DNA of 35,484 nucleotides. Source: Woeseiaceae bacterium (lineage in GTDB: Bacteria; Pseudomonadota; Gammaproteobacteria; Steroidobacterales; Woeseiaceae). Below the pieces are notes generated by a model. The model was not told the DNA's origin, did not search any database, and saw only the letters and a list, made by a program, of their open reading frames with translations. Of the stretch, positions 27,826-35,484 are shown piece by piece. Within the stretch, counting starts at the first letter, position 1. Every line of letters begins with the position of its first letter. The position numbers and the translations under genes are program-made. The DNA lies in the NCBI GenBank assembly GCA_013001045.1, contig JABDNG010000007.1, forward strand, positions 1 through 35,484. The letters run 5' to 3'.

Positions 27826-28627
27826 ACAGGCCAGGCGTCGCAAGCCGAAAGCGACAAAGAAGATCAAGATGCCGACCATTCGTATCGGCCGCATCGTCGC
27901 GCCCCTGGTTGCAGTCGGGGTGGTCTTTGCGACTTACCAGCTGAGTCTGACGATGCTGGATCGCACGATTACATCCATTGAAATCAGCGGTCCATTCCAG
28001 CGTGTTACTGCGCTGCAGATCGAAGAGGCGATCGGCGACGAAATCGACGTGGGTTTTGTCGCTGCCGATCTCGACAGCCTTCAGGATCGTATCGTCGCGC
28101 TGCCATGGATCGACGAAGCTCGAGTTGCGCGACGCTGGCCGAGTCGGATTTCCATCACCGTGACCGAACAGGTGCCCGCCGCGGTCTGGGGCGAAAGCGG
28201 CCTGTTGAACACGCGTGGGGAACTGTTCGTTTCCGAGGCGCGCCATACGCCGGCCGAATTGCCGCGCCTGAGCGGACCCGATGACCGTTCTGCGGTAGTC
28301 GCGAAACGCTATCTCGATGTCCGCGACCGGCTCATCCCCGTCGGTCTCGATTTGCGGCGCGTACACCTTGATGCCCGCGGATCCTGGCAGATGACGCTGA
28401 ACAACGGCATCGAAATCAGGCTGGGCCGCCGCAACGTCGCTGCGCGTACAAACCTGTTTCTCGACGTTGTCGCCGACATCATCACGAGTCGCTCCAAGGA
28501 AATCGACTATGTCGACATGCGCTATGGCAACGGCTTCACGATTGGCTGGAATGGCGGCCCGAATACGCCGGTAAACAGTCCAAAAACGTCAAAGCAGGAA
28601 ATGCTCGCCCTCAGAGGTAGGGATTGA
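27815..28627 (+). CDS. ftsQ: FtsQ, cell division protein
   Basis: 270 residues (E. coli 276). A strongly basic cytoplasmic N-terminus (MARKQARRRKPKATKK), one membrane helix (about 28-47), a POTRA domain (SIEISGPFQRVTALQIEEAI, about 55-125) and a beta domain (about 130-240). FtsQ links the early divisome to FtsB-FtsL. The stretch LPWIDEARVARRWPSRISITVTEQ is the conserved POTRA end. ATG at 27815 lies inside the 3' end of ddl. The stop (28625-28627) directly abuts the ftsA ATG. A proline- and lysine-containing tail (about 255-270) is not conserved. Confidence 0.95.
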   Translation: MARKQARRRKPKATKKIKMPTIRIGRIVAPLVAVGVVFATYQLSLTMLDRTITSIEISGPFQRVTALQIEEAIGDEIDVGFVAADLDSLQDRIVALPWIDEARVARRWPSRISITVTEQVPAAVWGESGLLNTRGELFVSEARHTPAELPRLSGPDDRSAVVAKRYLDVRDRLIPVGLDLRRVHLDARGSWQMTLNNGIEIRLGRRNVAARTNLFLDVVADIITSRSKEIDYVDMRYGNGFTIGWNGGPNTPVNSPKTSKQEMLALRGRD

Positions 28628-29866
28628 ATGTCGAAGCGTGCTGACAAGAACCTGATTGTTGGACTTGATGTGGGCACATCCAAAGTTGTCGCCATCGTGG
28701 GTGAACTGAATGACGACGGCAAGATCGAAGTCGTCGGAATCGGTTCGCATCCCTCTCGCGGCTTGAAGAAAGGCGTCGTCGTGAATATCGAATCGACGGT
28801 GCATTCCATCCAGCGCGCCGTGGAGGAGGCCGAGCTCATGGCCGGCTGCGACATTCACTCGGTCTACACCGGTATCGCCGGCAGCCACGTGCGCAGCCTC
28901 AATTCGCACGGCATTGTCGCCATCCGTGACAAGGAGGTCAGTGCGGGCGATGTCGACAGGGTTATCGATGCGGCGCGCGCCGTGGCGATCCCGGCCGACC
29001 AGAAGATTCTGCACATTCTGCCGCAGGAATTCGTTATCGATAACCAGGAGGGTATTCGCGAGCCGATAGGCATGTCCGGCGTACGACTCGAGGCGAAAGT
29101 GCACATGGTGACGGGCGCGGAAAGCGCTGCACAGAACATCGTCAAATGTGTACAGCGCTGTGGACTCGAGGTGGAGGATATCGTCCTCGAGCAACTCGCA
29201 TCGAGCTATGCGGTTCTGACTGACGACGAGAAAGAACTCGGGTCCTGCATCGTCGACATCGGCGGGGGCACGACCGACATTGCCGTGTTCCTCGGCGGGG
29301 CGATCCAGCATACGGCCGTCATTCCGATCGCGGGTGACCAGGTCACCAATGACATCGCGGTGTCGATGCGCACGCCGACGCAATACGCCGAAGAGATCAA
29401 GATCAAATACGCCTGCGCGCTCTCGCAGCTGGCCAATCCCGACGAGACGATCGAGGTGCCGAGCGTGGGCGAGCGGCCGCCACGGCGCCTGGCACGCCAG
29501 ACGCTCGCGGAGATCGTCGAGCCCAGGTATGAAGAGCTCTTTGGCCTGGTACGCGACGAGCTTCGCAGAAGTGGCTTTGAAGAGCTGATCGCGGCAGGTG
29601 TCGTTATTACGGGCGGCAGCGCCAAGATGGAGGGTGCCGTCGAGCTGGCCGAAGAGGTGTTTCACATACCGGTCAGGCTCGGTGCACCGCAATACGTCGA
29701 AGGCCTGATGGACGTTATTCGAAATCCGATTCATGCCACGGGTGTCGGACTGCTTTTGTACGGCAATGAAAACCTGTCGCGACGGGATCGGCGCAGTACG
29801 CCGATCGGCGGCAGCGTAGGTGAGGTGTGGGATCGAATGAAATCGTGGTTCCAGGGCCATTTTTAG
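28628..29866 (+). CDS. ftsA: FtsA, actin-like Z-ring membrane tether
   Basis: 412 residues (E. coli 420). Actin-like ATPase fold: VGLDVGTSKVVAIVGE (phosphate 1), the 1C subdomain (about 85-165), VDIGGGTTDIAVF (phosphate 2) and VVITGGSAKMEG (adenosine). The C-terminal 15 residues GEVWDRMKSWFQGHF form the amphipathic membrane-targeting helix. FtsA anchors FtsZ polymers to the inner membrane and recruits later division proteins. ATG directly follows the ftsQ stop. A 68-base gap with a hairpin (29884-29888/29898-29902) separates it from ftsZ. Confidence 0.97.
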   Translation: MSKRADKNLIVGLDVGTSKVVAIVGELNDDGKIEVVGIGSHPSRGLKKGVVVNIESTVHSIQRAVEEAELMAGCDIHSVYTGIAGSHVRSLNSHGIVAIRDKEVSAGDVDRVIDAARAVAIPADQKILHILPQEFVIDNQEGIREPIGMSGVRLEAKVHMVTGAESAAQNIVKCVQRCGLEVEDIVLEQLASSYAVLTDDEKELGSCIVDIGGGTTDIAVFLGGAIQHTAVIPIAGDQVTNDIAVSMRTPTQYAEEIKIKYACALSQLANPDETIEVPSVGERPPRRLARQTLAEIVEPRYEELFGLVRDELRRSGFEELIAAGVVITGGSAKMEGAVELAEEVFHIPVRLGAPQYVEGLMDVIRNPIHATGVGLLLYGNENLSRRDRRSTPIGGSVGEVWDRMKSWFQGHF

Positions 29867-29934
29867 TAATGATTTTTTAAACCGGGGTTCAGTGAGTACC
29901 CCACAGGGAAAGTAAACAAGCGGAGGAAGACTCA

Positions 29935-31074
29935 ATGTTTGAATTAATGGATGCGCATAGCTCGACTGCGGTCATCAAAGTCATCGGTGTCGGTGGTGGC
30001 GGTGGTAATGCCGTGGCGCACATGGTGGATACCGGCATCGAAGGTGTTGATTTCATTTGTGCCAATACGGATTCGCAGGCGCTCAAAGGATCACGGGTGC
30101 GAACGTCGTTGCAGATCGGCTGCAACATCACCAAAGGACTCGGCGCCGGTTCCGATCCCGATATCGGCCGTCAGGCCGCGATGGAAGATCGGGACCGCAT
30201 ACTGGAGGTCATCGAAGGCGCGGACATGCTGTTCATCACGGCCGGCATGGGCGGTGGTACAGGAACGGGCGCGGCACCCATCGTTGCACAGGTGGCCAAG
30301 GAGCTCGGAATCCTGACGGTGGCCGTCGTGACCAAGCCTTTCCTGATGGAAGGCGGCAAGCGGCTGCAGATCGCGGAGCACGGCATCGGTGAGCTGGGCA
30401 AATACGTCGACTCGCTGATCACGATTCCGAACGAAAAGCTGCTGACGGTACTGGGCGGTGAAACGACGTTACTCGATGCATTTCGATCCGCCAACCAGGT
30501 ACTGCAAGGCGCGGTGCAGGGTATCGCGGAGCTCATTACCTGCCCGGGTCTCATCAACGTCGACTTTGCCGATGTGCGCACCGTGATGGCCGAGATGGGC
30601 ATGGCGATGATGGGTACGGGTGTTTCTTCAGGCGAAGATCGTGCGCGTGAGGCCGCCGAGGCGGCGGTCTCGAGTCCGCTGCTTGAAGACATCAACCTGG
30701 CTGGCGCCAACGGCATACTTGTCAATGTGACCGCCGGCATGGACCTGGCCATCGGTGAATTTCAGGAAGTCGGTAACACGGTCAAGGAATTCGCTTCAGA
30801 CAATGCCACTGTGGTCGTGGGCACCGTCATCGATCCGGAAATGACCGACAGAATCCGCGTTACGGTCGTTGCGACGGGACTGGGCCAGCAGGCGAACGCC
30901 GAATCGCAGATGCGCATCGTGCGTCGCCCGACGGCGCAGACAGAGCCCAATTACCAGACCCTGGATAAGCCAACGGTGCAGCGCAAACGGGCCGTCGGCG
31001 ATGGCCTGGAAGGGACCGGATTACAGGAAGAATTGCTGGATATTCCGGCATTCCTGCGACGCCAGGCCGACTGA
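29935..31074 (+). CDS. ftsZ: FtsZ, tubulin-like cell division GTPase
   Basis: 379 residues (E. coli 383). N-terminal GTPase domain with [14 protein letters not shown], the tubulin signature [10 protein letters not shown] (about 106-115) and [11 protein letters not shown]. The C-terminal domain is followed by a linker (about 315-362) and the conserved terminal peptide [12 protein letters not shown], which binds FtsA and ZipA. It assembles the Z-ring. A strong ribosome site, GGAGG at 29922-29926, lies 8 bases before ATG, the best in the cluster and consistent with the high level needed. Because ftsA-ftsZ is separated by 68 bases, an independent promoter inside upstream genes is likely, as in other bacteria, but I cannot point to one. 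Confidence 0.98.
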   Translation: MFELMDAHSSTAVIKVIGVGGGGGNAVAHMVDTGIEGVDFICANTDSQALKGSRVRTSLQIGCNITKGLGAGSDPDIGRQAAMEDRDRILEVIEGADMLFITAGMGGGTGTGAAPIVAQVAKELGILTVAVVTKPFLMEGGKRLQIAEHGIGELGKYVDSLITIPNEKLLTVLGGETTLLDAFRSANQVLQGAVQGIAELITCPGLINVDFADVRTVMAEMGMAMMGTGVSSGEDRAREAAEAAVSSPLLEDINLAGANGILVNVTAGMDLAIGEFQEVGNTVKEFASDNATVVVGTVIDPEMTDRIRVTVVATGLGQQANAESQMRIVRRPTAQTEPNYQTLDKPTVQRKRAVGDGLEGTGLQEELLDIPAFLRRQAD

Positions 31075-31160
31075 CCGGGGCCTGCGTGGCCCGGCGGCGC
31101 TACTCACTCACCGCCGGGAAATCTCCTCCGCTTTGCCGGCCCGGATTCCTCCGGGCCGGC
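31075..31160 (+). other. Overlapping hairpins downstream of ftsZ
   Basis: Three GC-rich folds start right after the ftsZ stop. CCGGGGCC (31075-31082) can pair with GGCCCGG (31088-31094) with a bulge. CCCGGCGG (31090-31097) pairs with CCGCCGGG (31111-31118). GCCGGCCCGG (31135-31144) pairs perfectly with CCGGGCCGGC (31151-31160) around a 6-base loop. The first two share bases 31090-31094 and exclude each other. No T tract follows, so intrinsic termination is unlikely; RNA protection or partial attenuation before lpxC is possible. Confidence 0.6.
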
Positions 31161-31269
31161 ACCCCGCCTGCTCGTGGCTGCCCGTACTTCGCAAGCTACA
31201 CTTGAGTTGCCAGCTAAGGCTTTGAAATATTGAAGAGTTTTTCCAGCCTGTGGTAACCTTGCCCGCGCT

Positions 31270-32178
31270 ATGCTCAGACAACGCACTCTCAAAACCACCA
31301 TTCGGGCGACCGGGGTCGGCCTGCATACGGGCGAAAAGGTCTATATGACGTTGCGCCCTGCTGCAGAGAACTCAGGAATTACGTTTCGTCGTGTGGACCT
31401 CGAGCAGCCGGTGGACATTCCGGCAGATCCGCGCCTCGTTGGTGAGACGATGCTGGGCACGACGCTCGTCAAAGGTGACGTGAAGGTGGCGACGGTTGAG
31501 CACCTGATGTCGGCATTGGCGGGACTGGGTATCGATAACGTGCACGTCGATCTCTCCGCGCCCGAGGTACCCATCATGGATGGCAGCGCGGGACCGTTCG
31601 TTTTTCTGCTTCAGTCGGCCGGTATCGAAGAGCAGAATGCGCCGAAGAAATTCATACGAATAAAGAAGAAGATACGCGTCGAAGACGGTGACAAGTGGGC
31701 GGAGTTCGTTCCTTTCAATGGATTCAAAGTGAACTTCGAAGTTGATTTCAACCACCCTGTATTCAATAAGATCTCGCAGCAGGCGACGATCGATTTTTCG
31801 TCGACATCCTTCTTGAAAGAAGTCAGCCGCGCACGGACCTTCTGTTTCCTGCGTGACGTCGAAGCCCTGCGCGAACGCAACCTGACGCTCGGCGGCAGCA
31901 TGGACAACGCCATCGTGCTCGACGATTACCGAATTCTCAATGAAGACGGGCTTCGTTACAGCAACGAATTTGTCATTCACAAGATTCTCGATGCCATCGG
32001 CGATGTGTATCTTCTGGGCCATGGCCTCATCGGTGAGTTGCGCGCGTACAAGTCAGGCCATGAGCTGAACAACAAGTTGTTGAGAGCAATGCTCGCGGAT
32101 AAGTCGGCTTGGGAAGAAGTCACATTCGCCGATCCGAAGCAGGCACCCATCTCGTATGCGACACCCGCGTACGCGTAA
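31270..32178 (+). CDS. lpxC: LpxC, UDP-3-O-acyl-N-acetylglucosamine deacetylase
   Basis: 302 residues (E. coli 305). Zinc enzyme catalysing the committed step of lipid A synthesis. Zinc ligands are His78 ([10 protein letters not shown]), His237 and Asp241 (HKILDAIGD); the catalytic His264 is in [11 protein letters not shown]. Also typical are [19 protein letters not shown] at the N-terminus and [20 protein letters not shown] at 31270 follows a 195-base gap from ftsZ that contains hairpins and weak promoter-like sequence (TTGAAG near 31230, TAACCT near 31254). It ends the plus-strand cluster, as in E. coli. The family is regulated at the level of protein stability by FtsH; no tag can be judged here. 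Confidence 0.97.
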   Translation: MLRQRTLKTTIRATGVGLHTGEKVYMTLRPAAENSGITFRRVDLEQPVDIPADPRLVGETMLGTTLVKGDVKVATVEHLMSALAGLGIDNVHVDLSAPEVPIMDGSAGPFVFLLQSAGIEEQNAPKKFIRIKKKIRVEDGDKWAEFVPFNGFKVNFEVDFNHPVFNKISQQATIDFSSTSFLKEVSRARTFCFLRDVEALRERNLTLGGSMDNAIVLDDYRILNEDGLRYSNEFVIHKILDAIGDVYLLGHGLIGELRAYKSGHELNNKLLRAMLADKSAWEEVTFADPKQAPISYATPAYA

Positions 32179-32345
32179 CTTTTGATTCACGGTCTCTTGT
32201 TGCGCCGGCTCCCTGCTTGGGGAGTTCCACTCGCTTGGGCGCGCCCGGCTTCCTGCCTCGCGCGCGTCGGGCCCCGCTCGTCTTGACCTCCCTGGGACAC
32301 CCCGGCGATCAACGCCGCAGTGGCAACGATCAACGCATTGCCGAA
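32179..32345. other. Convergent gap between lpxC and cmoB
   Basis: About 167 bases of GC-rich sequence. It holds a CTCCC/GGGAG stem (32209-32213/32220-32224), the 10-base palindrome GGGCGCGCCC (32237-32246) and a 10-base direct repeat CGATCAACGC (32306-32315 and 32327-32336). No gene or T-tract terminator was recognised; the folds may end the converging transcripts. Confidence 0.4.
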
Positions 32346-33266
32346 CTAGGGGCTGATTGCGGTAACGACAACCCGGTGTGGCGCCGGCCATCCCTCGACG
32401 GTTCGCGATGGATCATCGGGATCCAGCGCTTCGCGCAGCGATTCGAACGGCATCCATTCCGTCGTGCGCTGCTCGTCGGCGTTTGTGATCGACCGGTCGA
32501 CGATCTCTATGTCCCGGTAGCCCGAGCGTGCCAGCCAGGTCGTCAGTTCGGCGATCGTCGGTAATAACCAGACATTGCGCATGCGCGCATAGCGGTCCTT
32601 TGGTGTGCAGGCATACGATTCCTGGCCAGGCACATAAATAGTCTCCAGAACCAGTTGCCCGTCCGGGCGCAGTGTCGTCCTCAGTCGACGCAAGTGATCG
32701 ATCGGCGAACGCTGGTGATACAGGACGCCCATGGAAAAGGTCGTGTCGAAGCTACTACGTGCGGGCGGCAGCTCCTCGAGGCGAAGGGGTAACACGAAAA
32801 TATTTGCGTCGCGTTCGAACGTATTGATCGCAAGGAACTGCATCACGTAGACCAGCGTGGGATCGACGCCGATGACGATGCTCGCACCGGCCTTGCGCAT
32901 CTGTAACGCGTAGTAGCCGTTGCCGCAGCCGACGTCCAGGACCCTGCGGCCGTCGAGCGCTTGAACGGCGCCGGCAAGTCGCGCCCACTTACGATCACTG
33001 CGCCATTCCGCGTCGATTTCAACGCCCGCAACGCTAAACGGACCCTTGCGCCATGGAGACAGGCCGAGCAAGAGCTCGCGAAGCCGGACCGGGTTCGCGG
33101 CTGCGTTTGGCAGCGCGCTCAGGATGTCACGCCAACGTTCGAAGTCGCCGTGAGTTTCGGCGGACATTCGGGTATCCAGCAGCGCTCGCATGGCATCAGG
33201 CCAATCTGAAAGACCCATCGACGTGAGGCCGTCGGCCAGTGACTCCGTGTTGAGCAAGTTCGACAT
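32346..33266 (-). CDS. cmoB: CmoB, tRNA U34 carboxymethyltransferase
   Basis: 306 residues from ATG 33266 (E. coli 323). The N-terminal helical region (about 1-95) ends near LLGLSPWRKGPFSVAGVEID, followed by a SAM-methyltransferase fold: RRVLDVGCGNGYYALQM and IGVDPTLVYVMQFLAI, then FDTTFSMGVLYHQRSPIDHL. CmoB transfers a carboxymethyl group from carboxy-SAM to 5-hydroxyuridine at the tRNA wobble base, giving cmo5U. The frame opens further upstream into cmoA, but ATG 33266 is 2 bases after the cmoA stop and fits the family N-terminus. Convergent with lpxC. Confidence 0.95.
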   Translation of the reverse strand: MSNLLNTESLADGLTSMGLSDWPDAMRALLDTRMSAETHGDFERWRDILSALPNAAANPVRLRELLLGLSPWRKGPFSVAGVEIDAEWRSDRKWARLAGAVQALDGRRVLDVGCGNGYYALQMRKAGASIVIGVDPTLVYVMQFLAINTFERDANIFVLPLRLEELPPARSSFDTTFSMGVLYHQRSPIDHLRRLRTTLRPDGQLVLETIYVPGQESYACTPKDRYARMRNVWLLPTIAELTTWLARSGYRDIEIVDRSITNADEQRTTEWMPFESLREALDPDDPSRTVEGWPAPHRVVVTAISP

Positions 33267-33268
33267 TG

Positions 33269-34003
33269 TCAGCGAATCGCGATAATCGAGACGAAATTGA
33301 AATAGCGAAGCCAAACGGCGGAATGCGCGAAGCCGGCTTCCTTCAGGCGCGCGCGGTGCATCGGCACGGTCTCGGGTACAAGCACGTTTTCGAGCGCCGC
33401 GCGTTTGCGGCTGATTTCGAGTGCGCTGTAGTCGTTGCGCCTCTTGTGCTCGTGGTGCAGGTCAACGAGCAGCTCTTCCATATGCGGGTTCTCATCGATG
33501 ACCTTCTCGGATAACACGAGTAGCCCGCCGTCGTTCATCCCCTCGTATATGCGACGCAGCATCGAGTCACGATCCTCGGGGGGCAGGAACTGCAAGGTGT
33601 AATTCAGGACGACCATCGAGGCGTTCACGATTTCAATGTCGCGGATGTCCCCCAGAACAAAATCTACGTCGGTCATGACGGGCAAAATGCTGGTGTCGTT
33701 GGCAACAATCTCCTTGCCGCGCTCGATCATCGCCGGCGCCGTGTCCACCGCGACGATTCGACAGCCCGGCTCGTTGATTCCCTGTCGCATGGCGATCGTC
33801 GCGGCGCCGAGCGAGCAGCCGAGGTCGTAGCAGTTGCTGCCGGCGCGAACATAACGTCTTGCCAGAGATCCGATCGCCTCGATCGACGCCGCGTACCCTG
33901 GAATAGAGCGCCGCAGCATGTCGGGAAACACGGCTGCGACCTTGTCGTCGAAGCGAAACGGTTCGCTGCCCGTATCGGCCTTGTAAATGGTGTCTTCAGA
34001 CAT
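33269..34003 (-). CDS. cmoA: CmoA, carboxy-S-adenosyl-L-methionine synthase
   Basis: 244 residues (E. coli 247). A methyltransferase fold that converts SAM and prephenate into carboxy-SAM, the substrate of CmoB. Characteristic segments: FRFDDKVAAVFPDMLRRSIPGY at the N-terminus, NCYDLGCSLGAATIAMRQGI (cofactor loop), VAVDTAPAMIERGKEI, and LNYTLQFLPPEDRDSML. ATG at 34003. It precedes cmoB by 2 bases, an operon conserved in gammaproteobacteria. It diverges from the VanY-like gene with a 64-base gap (34004-34067) in which I see no strong promoter. Confidence 0.96.
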   Translation of the reverse strand: MSEDTIYKADTGSEPFRFDDKVAAVFPDMLRRSIPGYAASIEAIGSLARRYVRAGSNCYDLGCSLGAATIAMRQGINEPGCRIVAVDTAPAMIERGKEIVANDTSILPVMTDVDFVLGDIRDIEIVNASMVVLNYTLQFLPPEDRDSMLRRIYEGMNDGGLLVLSEKVIDENPHMEELLVDLHHEHKRRNDYSALEISRKRAALENVLVPETVPMHRARLKEAGFAHSAVWLRYFNFVSIIAIR

Positions 34004-34067
34004 ACGTCAATTATTCTTGAGGGCCGTCCTGTATGACGGATCCTCATCACATGCGACAATCACGACT

Positions 34068-34574
34068 ATGCTACGCGAACTTCACCAGGAACTTGGCATT
34101 CCCGAGGATTACGGCCTCGACGGCCGCAAGCCCGTATTCGAGGAGGCGGCCGACCTCGTCGAAGTCGGCCCGAACCTCGTGGGACGGATGCAGCAACTCG
34201 AACCAAGAACCGCCGCGAAGTGGACTGAAATGGTGGCCGCGGCGGCGGCCGATGGGATCACGCTGCTGATCGTCTCGGGGTTTCGCGATATTGACTACCA
34301 GGCCCGCTTGATTCGAAAGAAAATCAATGCAGGTCAGATAGTTAGCGATATTCTGGAGGTTAACGCGGCGCCCGGATTCAGCGAGCACCACACGGGCAGG
34401 GCGATCGACATTGCGACGCCCGGATCCCGGCCATTGACGGAGGAGTTTGAGGACTCGGACGCGTTTCGCTGGCTGCTCCAGAACGCAGCCAGATTCGGAT
34501 TTTCGATGACCTATCCACGGCAGAATGCGCAAGGTTTCATCTACGAGCCCTGGCACTGGGCCCGGCAGCCCTGA
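34068..34574 (+). CDS. VanY-like M15 family D,D-carboxypeptidase
   Basis: 168 residues from ATG 34068. Peptidase family M15B features are complete: VSGFRDIDYQARLI (about 72), the zinc motif SxHxxGxAxD with Ser105, His107 and Asp114 (SEHHTGRAID), and the C-terminal E-x-W-H motif with Glu160 and His163. Members cleave D-Ala-D-Ala ends of peptidoglycan precursors or peptides. No signal peptide or membrane helix is visible from this start, nor from the in-frame upstream extension to 33987, so the protein appears cytoplasmic. That would fit recycling or dipeptide cleavage rather than wall editing. Divergent from cmoA and upstream of the tRNA promoter. Exact substrate unknown. Confidence 0.8.
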   Translation: MLRELHQELGIPEDYGLDGRKPVFEEAADLVEVGPNLVGRMQQLEPRTAAKWTEMVAAAAADGITLLIVSGFRDIDYQARLIRKKINAGQIVSDILEVNAAPGFSEHHTGRAIDIATPGSRPLTEEFEDSDAFRWLLQNAARFGFSMTYPRQNAQGFIYEPWHWARQP

Positions 34575-34657
34575 ATCACCGCGAAAGCACCGCCAGCCAT
34601 GCGTTTCAGCCGATTTCCCGCGGCCGGCAGAAATATGAAGAATCAGTCGTTTAGCTG

Positions 34658-34686
34658 TTGACACGTCGGCAGGGTAATTAGACAAT
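34658..34686 (+). promoter_or_regulatory. Promoter of the tRNA-tuf operon
   Basis: A perfect TTGACA (34658-34663) and GACAAT (34681-34686, 4 of 6) are spaced by 17 bases. The next bases, GCCCGGC, form a GC-rich discriminator, typical of stable-RNA promoters under stringent (ppGpp) control. Transcription would begin near 34693, about 11 bases before tRNA-Tyr. Confidence 0.7.
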
Positions 34687-34703
34687 GCCCGGCTTGCGTA
34701 CGC

Positions 34704-34788
34704 GGAGGGGTACTCAAGCGGTCAACGAGGGCAGACTGTAAATCTGCTGGCTATGCCTACGTAGGTTCGAATCCTACCCCCTCCACCA
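34704..34788 (+). tRNA. tRNA-Tyr (GUA)
   Basis: 85 bases including the encoded CCA. Acceptor stem GGAGGGG/CCCCTCC, anticodon GTA at 34738-34740 in a CTGTAAA loop, a long variable arm as expected for bacterial tRNA-Tyr, and the T arm GTAGG-TTCGAAT-CCTAC. First gene of the Tyr-Gly-Thr-tuf cluster. Confidence 0.97.
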
Positions 34789-34988
34789 GAATGATGGTTC
34801 GGCTGAGGGAGGATTTCAGACCGACGCCAGCCGCGCGAGATACAGACAGGAAAAACATGACATCCGGACGGTTTAAAAACTAAAGACTGTCAGGATTTTT
34901 GCACGCCTGAATAACGTAAGTCGTTGACAGGTTCGCGGCGAAAGATGGTGGCTCGTCACTCCTTAAGATAGAGGCGGGCCAGAAAAAG
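34789..34988. other. 200-base spacer between tRNA-Tyr and tRNA-Gly
   Basis: Unusually long for a tRNA operon spacer. It holds a second TTGACA (34924-34929) without a matching -10 at proper distance and a weak TCAGG/CCTGA fold (34890-34894/34906-34910). No gene or further tRNA was recognised. Confidence 0.35.
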
Positions 34989-35062
34989 GCGGGTGTAGTT
35001 CAACGGTAGAACCTCAGCCTTCCAAGCTGATGATGTGGGTTCGATTCCCATCACCCGCTCCA
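34989..35062 (+). tRNA. tRNA-Gly (UCC)
   Basis: 74 bases including the encoded CCA. Acceptor stem GCGGGTG/CACCCGC, anticodon TCC at 35021-35023 in a CTTCCAA loop, and the T arm GTGGG-TTCGATT-CCCAT. Matches the position of glyT in the E. coli tufB operon. Confidence 0.96.
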
Positions 35063-35110
35063 AGATTGGAAGATTGTGTAACGACCTAAGAATGGCCCAC
35101 ACAGCGAATT

Positions 35111-35185
35111 GCCCACATAGCTCAGGGGCAGAGCACTTCCTTGGTAAGGAAGAGGTCCCCGGTTCAAATCCGGGTGTGGGCTCCA
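35111..35185 (+). tRNA. tRNA-Thr (GGU)
   Basis: 75 bases including the encoded CCA. Acceptor stem GCCCACA/TGTGGGC, anticodon GGT at 35143-35145 in a TTGGTAA loop closed by CTTCC/GGAAG, and a T arm with TTCAAAT. Corresponds to thrT immediately upstream of tufB in E. coli. Confidence 0.97.
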
Positions 35186-35252
35186 GAGATAACGGTAGTA
35201 TTTTTTAGATCACAACTTTTGGATTACTTCAGGATCAGCAGGAAAAAGTCTC

Positions 35253-35484
35253 ATGTCTAAAGAGAAATTTGAGAGAACAAAGCCCCATGTAAACGTAGGC
35301 ACGATTGGTCACGTGGACCATGGCAAGACGACGCTGACGGCGGCGCTGACGAAGGTCATGTCGGAGAAGCACGGTGGCGAGGTCAAGGGTTACGACCAGA
35401 TTGACAACGCCCCGGAAGAGCGCGAGCGTGGTATCACGATTGCGACGGCGCACGTGGAATACGAGAGTGACAACCGTCACTATG
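35253..35484 (+). CDS. tuf: EF-Tu, translation elongation factor (N-terminal part only)
   Basis: The first 77 codons are visible; the gene runs off the right edge. The N-terminus [20 protein letters not shown], the G1 loop [10 protein letters not shown] and the switch region [14 protein letters not shown] are diagnostic of EF-Tu. It carries aminoacyl-tRNA to the ribosome. A 67-base gap follows tRNA-Thr; AGCAGGAAA about 8-10 bases upstream is the ribosome site. The three tRNAs and tuf are probably one transcript, so RNase P (rnpB, also in this window) would be needed to process it. By context this is the tufB-type copy; a second copy elsewhere is usual. Confidence 0.96.
   Translation, partial: MSKEKFERTKPHVNVGTIGHVDHGKTTLTAALTKVMSEKHGGEVKGYDQIDNAPEERERGITIATAHVEYESDNRHY

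Noticed and set aside
28589-29935. 448-codon open frame on the minus strand over ftsA
   Set aside because: It is fully antisense to ftsA, lacks a ribosome site and any recognisable domain, and reflects the codon bias of the real gene.
31135-31160. Rho-independent terminator after ftsZ
   Set aside because: The 10-bp stem is perfect, but ACCCC follows instead of a T run, so it was listed as a hairpin only.
32109-32564. 151-codon plus-strand frame between lpxC and cmoB
   Set aside because: Overlaps the lpxC 3' end and is antisense to the cmoB C-terminus; no motif or ribosome site.

Overview
The window is a chromosomal core-genome segment of a gammaproteobacterium. Supporting this are mraZ-to-lpxC cell-wall/division genes with murB inside the cluster, petABC followed by sspAB, and the diaA-yraN-lpoA block divergent from rsmI. 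The cmoA/cmoB pair and a tRNA-Tyr/Gly/Thr-tuf cluster also fit. From general knowledge, gene order from murA through a DegS/AlgW protease, petABC, sspAB, diaA, yraN, lpoA, rsmI, rnpB and mraZ resembles the Pseudomonas arrangement. The sequence is moderately GC-rich with non-enteric gene content, so an environmental lineage is plausible. I cannot name a genus from sequence alone.

Layout. (1) 1-2098, minus strand: kdsC (partial), kdsD and a CaxA/YrbG-type Ca2+/Na+ exchanger. (2) 2221-3730, plus: ibaG and murA, meeting a convergent degS-type protease (3738-4811, minus). (3) 5033-8750, plus: petA-petB-petC (cytochrome bc1), then sspA and sspB. (4) 8753-11737, minus: lpoA, yraN and diaA. (5) 11763-13115, plus: rsmI, a compound inverted/direct repeat, and the RNase P RNA gene rnpB with a U-rich terminator. 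(6) 13362-32178, plus: the division and cell wall cluster mraZ-rsmH-ftsL-ftsI-murE-murF-mraY-murD-ftsW-murG-murC-murB-ddl-ftsQ-ftsA-ftsZ-lpxC. Most junctions are stop/start overlaps. It has a clear promoter and a four-repeat MraZ operator. (7) 32346-34003, minus: cmoA-cmoB, divergent from a VanY-like M15 peptidase (34068-34574). (8) 34658-35484, plus: a strong promoter, tRNA-Tyr(GUA), tRNA-Gly(UCC), tRNA-Thr(GGU) and the start of tuf (EF-Tu).

The genes jointly serve envelope construction: Kdo supply for LPS, lipid A commitment (LpxC), the complete cytoplasmic UDP-MurNAc-pentapeptide route, lipid I/II synthesis, septal transglycosylase/transpeptidase, the Z-ring, an outer-membrane activator of PBP1A, and a periplasmic stress protease. 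They sit beside housekeeping RNA genes and respiratory complex III. No prophage, insertion sequence, CRISPR array, toxin-antitoxin pair or defence system was found.

No clearly new multi-gene system is visible. The most unusual element is a ~100-bp array of 32-bp direct repeats with competing 19-bp inverted arms, directly abutting the rnpB promoter (12609-12709). Smaller points are the MraZ operator with an overlapping RNA hairpin, a structured petA leader, mutually exclusive hairpins downstream of ftsZ, and the absence of mla genes and dolP from their usual neighbourhoods.
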